Shown: one piece after another, positions 26,479-33,948 of the stretch
How positions within the stretch are numbered: the stretch's first letter is position 1
Layout of the letters: each line of letters starts with the position of its first letter
Source of the DNA: Erythrobacter sp. EC-HK427
Lineage (GTDB): Bacteria > Pseudomonadota > Alphaproteobacteria > Sphingomonadales > Sphingomonadaceae
Length of the DNA: 64,000 bases
NCBI RefSeq assembly: GCF_902498745.1
Contig: NZ_LR701479.1
Span: forward strand, 2,993,060 to 3,057,059
Direction of reading: 5' to 3'
The notes under the pieces: generated by a model
Told to the model about the DNA's origin: nothing
Seen by the model: only the letters and a program-made list of their open reading frames with translations
The model's database searches: none
Translations under genes and position numbers: made by a program

Positions 26479-27390
26479 ATGTCGGGATGGACGCTGTTCG
26501 CATCATCTGCCTTCCTCACTGCGCTGCTTTCGTGCTCAGCCGTGAGCGGCGGGGCCGAAACGGAGCAGGGGTTCCATGGAAATACCGTTGAAATTGGGGA
26601 AGAGTTTGCCCCCTGCGATGGATGCCCAGCTTTCATCAGAGTTCCGCAGTCACCCGCAGACCTTCGCCCGATTACCTTCGTCTCAAAGTTCGAGCTTACA
26701 TGGAACAATTACTGGCAGGCGGTGGATGCTGGTGCCTGCCCGGCACCAATCCTCGGCGAGAACTTCGGAAGAGCAATCGATCTAAACGAGCGGTCAGAAT
26801 TGGTTGCACAGTTACGGTTGGACTGGCCGATAGCTGAGCTCAATGATGCTGAAATTGAATGTTATGTTGCTTGGCTTGAGTCGGTGTCAGGCGCGGATTT
26901 GGCGCTTCCGACAGTCCAAGAATGGGAATGGTTTGCGAGTTCCGGCAATCCATCCCGAAGGTTTCCATGGGGAGACGATATCGATCCTACCCGCGAGGCG
27001 TTAAGTACAAGGGATTTGGTCGGAATTCCATTTGCTTCTCCTTGGTCAGGAGGCCGTCCAAGTGCCGACATTTTCCCTCACGTCCAAGGAAAGCGAGTGG
27101 GTTCATTCCCACCAAGCGAGTGGGGATTATACGATGTTTTGGGCAATGTGACTGAATTGACCGAAGAGCGGATCACCGCGCAAAATCGATCAGCTTATGA
27201 AGACCAATTCGACTTTTCGAACAATCCTCCGCAGCTCGAAGAAGCCTTAATGAAAGGCTATCAGATCGGGCAATGGAGTAGCCCGGTATGGCAAGACGGC
27301 ATCGAGCGTACGTCGCGGGTGTCGATATACTCATACGGTTTCAGCGCGCCTGTAGGCATTAGGCTGGTGATTGTAGGTGAACGCCAATAG
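26479..27390 (+). CDS. SUMF1-fold (FGE-like) lipoprotein without catalytic cysteines
   Basis: About 303 residues. The signal ends in LTALLSCSAVSGG (lipobox), then a formylglycine-generating-enzyme fold: FVSKFELTWNNYWQAVDAG, IECYVAWLESVSGADLALPTVQEWEWFASSG, RFPWGDDID, VGSFPPSEWGLYDVLGNVTELTEE and a final GFSAPVGIRLVIVG. The Cys pair that FGE uses is absent from the C-terminal segment (RTSRVSIYSYGFSAP), so it is probably not a sulfatase activator. Base composition is visibly AT-richer than the neighbours, close to half GC in places, which suggests acquisition by transfer. The ATG at 26479 has GGGGA eight bases upstream. Confidence 0.8.
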   Translation: MSGWTLFASSAFLTALLSCSAVSGGAETEQGFHGNTVEIGEEFAPCDGCPAFIRVPQSPADLRPITFVSKFELTWNNYWQAVDAGACPAPILGENFGRAIDLNERSELVAQLRLDWPIAELNDAEIECYVAWLESVSGADLALPTVQEWEWFASSGNPSRRFPWGDDIDPTREALSTRDLVGIPFASPWSGGRPSADIFPHVQGKRVGSFPPSEWGLYDVLGNVTELTEERITAQNRSAYEDQFDFSNNPPQLEEALMKGYQIGQWSSPVWQDGIERTSRVSIYSYGFSAPVGIRLVIVGERQ

Positions 27391-27584
27391 CCAGGATCTT
27401 CGTCGAGCGTCCTTAGGAGCTGACAGGTAATCGCTCCTATTATGCGCTTCGACGGGCCTAGCATCAGCGGCGTTGGCAGTGAACCAACCCCATCTCCGAA
27501 CATGCGCATTCCCCCGTCGACAAGTTCCGCCATTATCTCGCGCTTCACCGCATTGTTCCTATATGACGCGAATAACCCGGAGAC

Positions 27585-28583
27585 TTGCGTTTGCTTGCCC
27601 AGTTCACTCTTGCCGGTTGGGGCGCCTACCGCCCTGCTAACACAGTGCCCTCGACCGCGCTCGATGTGGCGGGCGGGCAGGCGGCTGGCTGGACACAGGC
27701 GCAATTCGGCATTGCCGAGCGCGGGGTTTCCTCTCCGCAAGAAACCAGCAGCATGATGGGCGCGGCGGCGTGCCGAACCGCGCTCGAACGCGCTGGCTGG
27801 GACGAAGGCGCGTTCGATGTGCTGATTGGCGGGTGCGGGGTGATGGAGCAGCCCATCCCCTCCACTTCCGCGCTGGTGCAGGGCAGGCTCGGGCTTGGCG
27901 CTTCGGGCATTGCGGCGTTCGATGTGAACCAGACGTGCCTCTCCTTCATGACCGCGCTCGATATCGCGGCGATGGGTCTGACAAGCGGTCGCTGGAAACG
28001 CGCGCTTGTGTTCTCCGCCGACATCGCGACCGCGGGCCTCGATCCGGCCAATGCCAAAACCCGCTCGATTTTCGGCGACGGCGCGGCGGCGGTGGCGATT
28101 GAGGCGGGTGACGGGCCAGCCGGATTGCTGGCCAGCCGGTTTGCGACCTTCGGCCAGCATCATGCGCTGGCGCAGCTGCGTTCCGGCGGCACGAAATTGC
28201 GCGTGAGCGAGGGGTATGATGCGCTGCTGGCAGGCTCCTATTTCGAGATGGACGCCTTCGGCATTTTCAAGGCGGCGGCCAAGGCCTTGCCCGGCGTGAT
28301 TAACGGGGCGCTGGCGGATGCAGGAATGTCCCGCGACGATCTCGCCTGCGTCATCTGCCACCAGGCGAGCGCGCCCGGCGTCGAGCACGTCCGCCGCCTG
28401 TTCGCGCCTGCGGAAGACCGCGTCGTCAATATCTTCGCCACCCACGGCAACCAGATCGCCGCCTCGATCCCCACCTGCCTTGCCCATGCGCTGGAGAGCG
28501 GCGCGGCGAAGGCGGGCGATCGGATCATGCTGCTCGGCACCGCCGCAGGCATCAGCGCGGGCGCGATGGTGGTGCAATTGTGA
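27585..28583 (+). CDS. Ketoacyl-ACP synthase III-like condensing enzyme
   Basis: 332 residues of the thiolase fold. The KAS III triad is visible: Cys118 in NQTCLSF, His259 in ICHQAS and Asn289 in THGNQIAAS; GDGAAAV follows the substrate tunnel region. It should condense an acyl-CoA or acyl-ACP with an extender or with another acyl group. The context is not the housekeeping fatty acid cluster but a six-gene operon with SDR, MBL and adenylating genes. The start is a TTG at 27585 or, with a better spaced GGAGA, a TTG at 27591. Its last bases form a GTGA overlap with the next gene. Confidence 0.85.
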   Translation: MRLLAQFTLAGWGAYRPANTVPSTALDVAGGQAAGWTQAQFGIAERGVSSPQETSSMMGAAACRTALERAGWDEGAFDVLIGGCGVMEQPIPSTSALVQGRLGLGASGIAAFDVNQTCLSFMTALDIAAMGLTSGRWKRALVFSADIATAGLDPANAKTRSIFGDGAAAVAIEAGDGPAGLLASRFATFGQHHALAQLRSGGTKLRVSEGYDALLAGSYFEMDAFGIFKAAAKALPGVINGALADAGMSRDDLACVICHQASAPGVEHVRRLFAPAEDRVVNIFATHGNQIAASIPTCLAHALESGAAKAGDRIMLLGTAAGISAGAMVVQL

Positions 28584-29557
28584 GCGTCTCCAAAGTCCTC
28601 ATCACCGGCGCGACCGGCGGGCTTGGAGGGGCGCTGCTGCGCGAGGCTGGCGCGCGCGGATGGAGTATCAAGGCGACGGGGCGGAGCGCCTTGCATGACG
28701 CAAGCGTGGAGTTCATCCCCGCCGATCTCGCCGCGCCCGCTGCCGACCTCGCCCCGCTGGTGGAAGGCTGCGACACCGTCATTCACGCCGCCGCGCTCTC
28801 GGCAAGCTGGGGCAGTGCGGAGGCGTTCGAGCGGGCCAATGTGCTGGCGACGCAGCGCCTGCTTGCCGCGGCTCAGGCTGCAGGTGTGGCACGGTTCACC
28901 TTCGTCTCTTCGCCCTCCATCTTCGCTCGTCTGCGCGACCAAGTGGGCATCACCGAGGCGACCCCGCCCGCCGAGCCTGCATTGAACCATTACGCCCGCA
29001 CCAAGCTGGCGGCGGAGCGCATGGTGCTCGCCGCCGCCAGCGATGGCTTTGCCACCTGCGCCATCCGCCCGCGCGCTTTGGTGGGCGAAGGCGACCGCGT
29101 TATCATGCCGCGCCTCATCGAAATCGCGCAGCGCCCGCGCGTGCCCTTCCCTCGCGGTGGCCGCGCGCTCATCGAAATGACAGATTTGCGCGATGTCGCC
29201 TGGGCGGTGTGCGAGGCGGCGGAACGGTGCGCGGCGACCAGCGGCAAGGCGGTGAATATCAGCGGGGGCAAGCCCATGCCTGTGGCGCAGGTGGCGCAGG
29301 CGGTGGCGGACGCGATTGGCACCTCGCCCAAGCTGGTCGATTTGCCCGTGCCGGTGGCGACCGCTCTGGCAACCGTCCTCGAATTTGGCGCGCGCGCTTT
29401 TCGCTCCGGCAAGGAGCCACCGATCACCCGCTACACGCTTTCCACCATGGCCTATTCGCAGACCTTTGACCTTGCAGGCGCAAAGGCGATGCTGGGTTAC
29501 GAACCCCGCTATGACGCGCTCGAAACGCTGCTCGCCGAAGTCAGGAAGACGCTGTGA
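28580..29557 (+). CDS. NAD(P)-dependent epimerase/3-beta-HSD-like SDR
   Basis: 325 residues of the extended short-chain dehydrogenase family. The cofactor loop GATGGLGG (residues 10-17), SSPSIF and the catalytic Y-A-R-T-K (Tyr138, Lys142) are present, followed by IRPRALVGEGD, a MTDLRDVAWAV strand and NISGGKPMPV. Such enzymes reduce a keto group or oxidise a hydroxyl; OleD of olefin biosynthesis is in the same superfamily and also follows a KAS III-like enzyme. Its GTG overlaps the preceding TGA and its end overlaps the next start, so it is tightly coupled. Confidence 0.85.
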   Translation: MSVSKVLITGATGGLGGALLREAGARGWSIKATGRSALHDASVEFIPADLAAPAADLAPLVEGCDTVIHAAALSASWGSAEAFERANVLATQRLLAAAQAAGVARFTFVSSPSIFARLRDQVGITEATPPAEPALNHYARTKLAAERMVLAAASDGFATCAIRPRALVGEGDRVIMPRLIEIAQRPRVPFPRGGRALIEMTDLRDVAWAVCEAAERCAATSGKAVNISGGKPMPVAQVAQAVADAIGTSPKLVDLPVPVATALATVLEFGARAFRSGKEPPITRYTLSTMAYSQTFDLAGAKAMLGYEPRYDALETLLAEVRKTL

Positions 29558-30402
29558 AGCGCGTGGGCTTCCGCTGGCTGGAGCGCGGATCGTGCCGCCA
29601 TCCCGAATTCGGGATGATCCAGGGCGGCAGCCTCTGCCCGGTGGATTTCCCCGCGCTGGTGGGCGTGATCGCGCATCCGGAACGCGGGTTGTTCCTGTTC
29701 GACACCGGCTATGACCCGGCCTTTATCGAAGCGACCGGGCCCTTCCCCGAACGCATCTACCGCTGGACGACCCCCGCCAGCATCGGCGCGGGCGAGGAAT
29801 GGCGGGCGTGGCTGGCGGCGCATGATATTGCCGAAGACGAGATCGCGGGCCTGATCGTCTCGCATTTCCACGGCGACCATGTGGCGGGCGCGCGCCATCT
29901 CGCGGGCCTGCCAATGTATTGCGCACGCGTTGGCCTTACGGCGCTGCGCAGCGGCAGCCGGTTGGCGCGGGTGCGCAAGGGGCTGCTCTCCGCTTTGGTG
30001 CCGCAGACGATGGAGGGGCAGGCGTGCTTCTTCGAGGATGCGCCAGAAGTCCCGCTGCCTTCTGCCTTTGCGCCTTTCACGCGAGGGCGCGATATTCTGG
30101 GCGATGGCAGCCTGCTGATGGTGGAGCTTCCGGGCCATTGCGCGGGCCACTGGGGGCTGGCGTTTGTGACCGGGGAGGGGCAGGCGGTGCTGCTGGCGGG
30201 CGACGCAGTCTACACCTCGCGCGCGATCACCGAAAACACGCCGCCGCCGCGCTATGTGACGGGAATGCTGGGCGATACGGCGACCTATCGGCAAACGCTG
30301 GCGCAGCTGGTGCTGGCGCGGGCGGGCAATGCGGAGCTGGCGATCCTCCCCTCGCACTGCCCCATCGCCGCCGCTGCTTTCCGGGGCGGGGATGACGCGT
30401 AG
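29554..30402 (+). CDS. MBL-fold metallohydrolase
   Basis: 282 residues. All zinc ligands of the metallo-beta-lactamase fold are seen: H-F-H-G-D-H in IVSHFHGDHVAG, His in PGHCAGHWGL, Asp in LLAGDAVYT and His in LPSHCP. The spacing is like that of lactonases and related hydrolases. In the operon it could open a lactone or release an acyl chain from a carrier; this is inference. It starts at a GTG in a four-base overlap with the SDR gene, and its 3' end overlaps the adenylating gene by 11 bases. Confidence 0.85.
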   Translation: MKRVGFRWLERGSCRHPEFGMIQGGSLCPVDFPALVGVIAHPERGLFLFDTGYDPAFIEATGPFPERIYRWTTPASIGAGEEWRAWLAAHDIAEDEIAGLIVSHFHGDHVAGARHLAGLPMYCARVGLTALRSGSRLARVRKGLLSALVPQTMEGQACFFEDAPEVPLPSAFAPFTRGRDILGDGSLLMVELPGHCAGHWGLAFVTGEGQAVLLAGDAVYTSRAITENTPPPRYVTGMLGDTATYRQTLAQLVLARAGNAELAILPSHCPIAAAAFRGGDDA

Positions 30403-31630
30403 CGCGATCCTTGCCTCTTGGTGGCGCACCAAGCGGGCGATGCGGCTGTTCGAGTATGACCTTGTGCAACTGCGCGCGAAAAAATGGGCGGCGCTCCAAC
30501 CGGTGATTGCAGCGACGCCCGCTCTGGCGGCGTATGCGGGACGGCCCCTCGCCGAGTTTCCGGTGGTCGAACCCGCGCAGATCCGCGCCGATTACGGGCG
30601 GTGGAATGCGCTGGGCCTTTCGCATGAGGAACTCACCGCGATGGCCGATGCTGCCGAACCGGGTGAACCTGCCGGGGGGCTGACCGCAGGCTGGTCAACC
30701 GGCACGGGCGGCGGCGCGCGCGGCCTGTTTGTTGCCTCGCCAGCGGAACGCGCCGACTATGTCGGGCAAAGCCTCGCCCGCTTGCTGCCTGCCAAGGCCC
30801 TGCTGCAACGCCAGCGCATCGCGCTGCATTTGCGGGCGAACAGCGCGCTCTATGCCGATGTGTCGGGCGGGCGGATGGCCTTCCGGCATTTCCCGCTGGA
30901 GGCTGGTATTGCGGAGACGGCGGCGGCGCTTGACGCCTTCGCGCCCACCATCCTGATCGCCCCGCCGCATCGCTTGCTGGCGCTCGCCAAGGCCGGAGCG
31001 AAGCTGCCGCAGCTACGCCACCTGCTTTTCGGCAGCGAGCCGATGAGTCCCAAAGAGCAGGCCTTTGTCGGCACACATTTCGGTGTTTCCCCGCGCGCGA
31101 TCTATCAGGCGACCGAGGGGTTCCTTGGCGCGGAATGCGCGCATGGCCTGCTGCACCCGAACCATCACGCGATCGCATTCGAGCTGGTTTTCAACGAAGC
31201 GGCGGGCTGCCATCAATGCGTGGTGACCGACCTGCACCGCCACAGCCAGCCCATTGTGCGGGTCTTGCTCGATGATGTGATCGAAATCGCGCGGCAACGC
31301 TGGCGCTGCCTGTGCGGAATGCATGGCCTCGCGATCAAGCCGCCGCAGGGGCGCGTGCAGGATATCTGGCATTATCCGCACCTATCGCCGGTTGCGCCCG
31401 GCCGGGTGGTCAAAGCAGTCGAGGGCCCGCTGGGAGGCAAGCACGCGTGGCGGGCAGTCGGGTGGCCGCAGGGCGTTGTGCTCACTGTCGATCCCGCCGC
31501 GCCCGACAAGGCGTCGGCAACCGCGCGTGACCGGCTTGCGGAGCTGGTTCCGGTCGCTGTCGAACTGCTGCGGGAGCCGGTTGCGCAGGACGGCCCCAAG
31601 CGGCGCAAGGTTGCGTGGCACGATGGCTAG
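30392..31630 (+). CDS. PaaK / F390-synthetase-like adenylate-forming enzyme
   Basis: 412 residues. The adenylating enzyme core is visible: SQ-less AGWSTGTGGGARGLF (phosphate-binding loop), LFGSEPMSPKEQAF, YQATEGFLGAEC (the aromatic-x-x-T-E motif) and the late IVRVLLDDVIEI with a Cys-rich WRCLCGMHGL. It belongs to the group related to coenzyme F390 synthetase and phenylacetyl-CoA ligase, and should activate a carboxylic acid as acyl-AMP. The start is the ATG at 30392 (MTRSAILASWW), inside the end of the MBL gene after a GGGGCGGGG run. The next gene overlaps it by eight bases. Confidence 0.82.
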   Translation: MTRSAILASWWRTKRAMRLFEYDLVQLRAKKWAALQPVIAATPALAAYAGRPLAEFPVVEPAQIRADYGRWNALGLSHEELTAMADAAEPGEPAGGLTAGWSTGTGGGARGLFVASPAERADYVGQSLARLLPAKALLQRQRIALHLRANSALYADVSGGRMAFRHFPLEAGIAETAAALDAFAPTILIAPPHRLLALAKAGAKLPQLRHLLFGSEPMSPKEQAFVGTHFGVSPRAIYQATEGFLGAECAHGLLHPNHHAIAFELVFNEAAGCHQCVVTDLHRHSQPIVRVLLDDVIEIARQRWRCLCGMHGLAIKPPQGRVQDIWHYPHLSPVAPGRVVKAVEGPLGGKHAWRAVGWPQGVVLTVDPAAPDKASATARDRLAELVPVAVELLREPVAQDGPKRRKVAWHDG

Positions 31631-32783
31631 GCGCGTGTTCATTACCGGCGCGCGGGCAGCCGCCGCGCTCGATCTGGCGCGCGATTTTGCCGCCGCCGGA
31701 TGGGACGTCCATGCCGCCGATTGCAGCCCGGCGCGGATCATGCGCTGGTCGCGGGCGGCGACTAAGGTACACCGCTACGCCTCACCCGTTGCCGATCCGC
31801 CCGGCTTCCAGCGCGATGTGAAGGCGTTGCTGGAGCAACTCGCGCCCGATCTGGTGCTGCCCACTTGCGAGGAGGTGTTCCACCTCGCCTCGCCCGGTCT
31901 GGCAGAGGCGCTGGCGGGCCGCCTGTTCGCCCCGCCGCTCGCCACGCTGCGGATGCTGCACGACAAGCACGCTTTTGCCGCAGCTTGCCAAGATTGGGGC
32001 ATCGCCGCGCCGGAGAGTCATCTGCTCACGCGGCGCGAGCAAATGCCCGAATTTGCCGCGCAGCCCGGCGCATGGGTGTTCAAACCGGTCTTCAGCCGCT
32101 TTGGCGAAAGCACACGTATTGGTCTGACGTCACAGGATATTCTTAACCTCAACCTTGATGGAGGTTTGCCTCTTATGTCGCAGCGCCGGGTGCATGGGGA
32201 GGAGGTCTGCTTCTACGCCGTAGCGCAAGCGGGCGCCCTAACGGCCTTCGCCGCCTATCGCTCGGCATGGCGATTGGGTGGCGGGGCGAGCTTCGCCTTC
32301 TCGCCCGTTTCCAATACGTTGCAAGCACAATTGAAAGCCATTGCAAGCGAGATCGCCCAAAACGCTGACCTGACCGGACAATTCGCCTGCGATGCCATAA
32401 TTGACGATAGCGGCACACCTTGGCTGATCGAATGCAACCCGCGTGCCACCAGCGGCGTTCACCAGCTTGCAGGCAGGGGTGCCCTCGCCCGCGCGATTGC
32501 CGATGCCGAGCCTTGTCCGGACACGCCGCAATCCGAGACATATCTCGGCCCCGCTATAGCCGTGTTCGGGTTGCCACTGGCCATGCGTTCGGGTCGTGTG
32601 GCAAAGTGGCGCGCGACGATGCGAAACGGACACGATGCCATTTCCCGCCCGGGCGACCGGATGCCGATCATAGGCGCGCTTGCCGATGCGGCGGGCTTTG
32701 CTTTGAGCGGCGTAAAGCACGGAATTTCAACGACCTCTGCCACCACAAGCGACATCGAATGGAACGGGGAGCAATTGCCATGA
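31623..32783 (+). CDS. ATP-grasp ligase
   Basis: 386 residues. The pre-ATP-grasp Rossmann-like start (RVFITGARAAAALDLARDFAAAGWDVHAADCSP) is followed by a lysine-bearing strand WVFKPVFSRFGES, a RVHGEEVCFYAV loop and the magnesium-binding end LIECNPRATSGVHQL (Glu and Asn). ATP-grasp enzymes join a carboxylate to an amine, thiol or similar nucleophile through an acyl phosphate. In this operon it could form an amide between the acid made by the upstream genes and an amine. The ATG at 31623 overlaps the previous stop. It overlaps the Rieske gene in an ATGA. Confidence 0.83.
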   Translation: MARRVFITGARAAAALDLARDFAAAGWDVHAADCSPARIMRWSRAATKVHRYASPVADPPGFQRDVKALLEQLAPDLVLPTCEEVFHLASPGLAEALAGRLFAPPLATLRMLHDKHAFAAACQDWGIAAPESHLLTRREQMPEFAAQPGAWVFKPVFSRFGESTRIGLTSQDILNLNLDGGLPLMSQRRVHGEEVCFYAVAQAGALTAFAAYRSAWRLGGGASFAFSPVSNTLQAQLKAIASEIAQNADLTGQFACDAIIDDSGTPWLIECNPRATSGVHQLAGRGALARAIADAEPCPDTPQSETYLGPAIAVFGLPLAMRSGRVAKWRATMRNGHDAISRPGDRMPIIGALADAAGFALSGVKHGISTTSATTSDIEWNGEQLP

Positions 32784-33793
32784 GCGCCTTCCCCGACGCC
32801 GTCCGCAATGCCTGGCACATGGTCGCCCTGTCGCGCGACATCGGCGCAGCTAGTATACGTCAAGTTTACGTCTGCGGCACACCCGTAGTCCTTTGGGGCA
32901 CACCAGATGGCCCCGCCGCGCTGATCGACCGCTGCCCGCATCGCAATTACCCCTTGTCCGAGGGGCGCGTGATCGATGGCGCGATCGAGTGCGGCTATCA
33001 CGGCTGGCGGTTTGACGGCGCGGGACGCTGCGTCGCGGTGCCGGGGTGCGTGTTGGACGGGCCGGACAAAAAGCTCGACGCCCAACCAGTCAGACTCGCC
33101 GAGCGGCATGGCGCGATCTTCGTCGCGCTGTCTGACGACGCACCCGCCGAACCGCCCCTCCCCCCTGATTTCGGCAATCCCGATCTCGACCATTTCTGGT
33201 GGCAGCAAGGCACGTGGCGCGGGCGCGCCTATGACGCCATCGAGAATGTGATGGACCCGTTCCACACCAACCATTTGCATCACGGTTTCATCCGGCGGCG
33301 CGACAAGCGCCTTCCGGTAGATCTGGTGGTGACCACGCATGCTGACGGAATCGATATGGCCATCGCGCAGACGCAGCCCGATCTCGGCCTGATGTCGCGC
33401 TTTCTGGAGAAAGACCGCGAGCGGAGCATCACCCGCTATTACCCACCGACTACTGTGCAAGCGCGGTGGGAGGGGACTGAGAAACTCACCCTGTGCGTCA
33501 CCGCGATCTTCACCCCCGCCACCGAGGGGACGTTCACTCCCTTCGCGCGCTTTTCCACTCCCAAAGGCCTCGCACCCGGCTGGCTCAAGCAAGCCGCCAT
33601 CCGGCTGTTCCTGCGACCCGTGGTGGCGCAGGACAGGCGGGCTTTGGCGAAGCAATATGCGGTGATGGAGGCGTTTGGGAACCCGCAATTTGTTTCGGGG
33701 CCGGGAGATATTCTGGGGGGGCGCCTGCACCGGTTGTGGAAGGGCGAGCGGCTGGAGCCGGGGCAGGATGAGACTGTGCGGGGGGAGCTTTAG
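32780..33793 (+). CDS. Rieske non-haem iron oxygenase, alpha subunit type
   Basis: 337 residues. The Rieske [2Fe-2S] ligands are present as C-P-H in DRCPHRNYPL and C-x-x-H in IECGYHGWRF. The mononuclear iron site is seen in ENVMDPFHTNHLHHG (His, His), with an Asp expected later. These enzymes hydroxylate, demethylate or desaturate small molecules with O2 and need a reductase partner, which is not encoded here. It is the last gene of the six-gene operon, and its ATG overlaps the ATP-grasp stop with GGGGAGC upstream. A palindromic repeat follows it. Confidence 0.88.
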   Translation: MSAFPDAVRNAWHMVALSRDIGAASIRQVYVCGTPVVLWGTPDGPAALIDRCPHRNYPLSEGRVIDGAIECGYHGWRFDGAGRCVAVPGCVLDGPDKKLDAQPVRLAERHGAIFVALSDDAPAEPPLPPDFGNPDLDHFWWQQGTWRGRAYDAIENVMDPFHTNHLHHGFIRRRDKRLPVDLVVTTHADGIDMAIAQTQPDLGLMSRFLEKDRERSITRYYPPTTVQARWEGTEKLTLCVTAIFTPATEGTFTPFARFSTPKGLAPGWLKQAAIRLFLRPVVAQDRRALAKQYAVMEAFGNPQFVSGPGDILGGRLHRLWKGERLEPGQDETVRGEL

Positions 33794-33807
33794 GGCTTGA
33801 ACGAAAT

Positions 33808-33920
33808 CTCCCTTCCCCGTGGGGAGGGGCTGGGGGTGGGGGTTCCACGCCAATTTGATGCCGAACCCCCATCCCAACCGTAGGCGCTTCGCGCCGTCTG
33901 CGACTCCCCCAAGGGAAGGG
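33808..33920 (+). repeat. Long imperfect palindromic repeat after the KAS operon
   Basis: CCCTTCCCCGTGGGGAGGGG followed by GGGGGTGGGGGTTC is matched on the other side by GAACCCCCATCCC and CTCCCCCAAGGGAAGGG, with a short TAGGCGCTTCGCGCCG hairpin in between. It is a C/G-rich dispersed intergenic element of a kind often found between convergent genes in sphingomonads. Here it lies between the Rieske gene and the 3' end of the halogenase operon, and could stop transcription from both sides. Confidence 0.7.
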
Positions 33921-33948
33921 TTTTTAAGTGCTTTCGAACAGAAGCAGC

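Noticed and set aside
26479..27390. Formylglycine-generating enzyme (sulfatase activator)
   Set aside because: The overall SUMF1 fold matches, but the C-terminal Cys pair needed for catalysis is not present, and no sulfatase gene is nearby.
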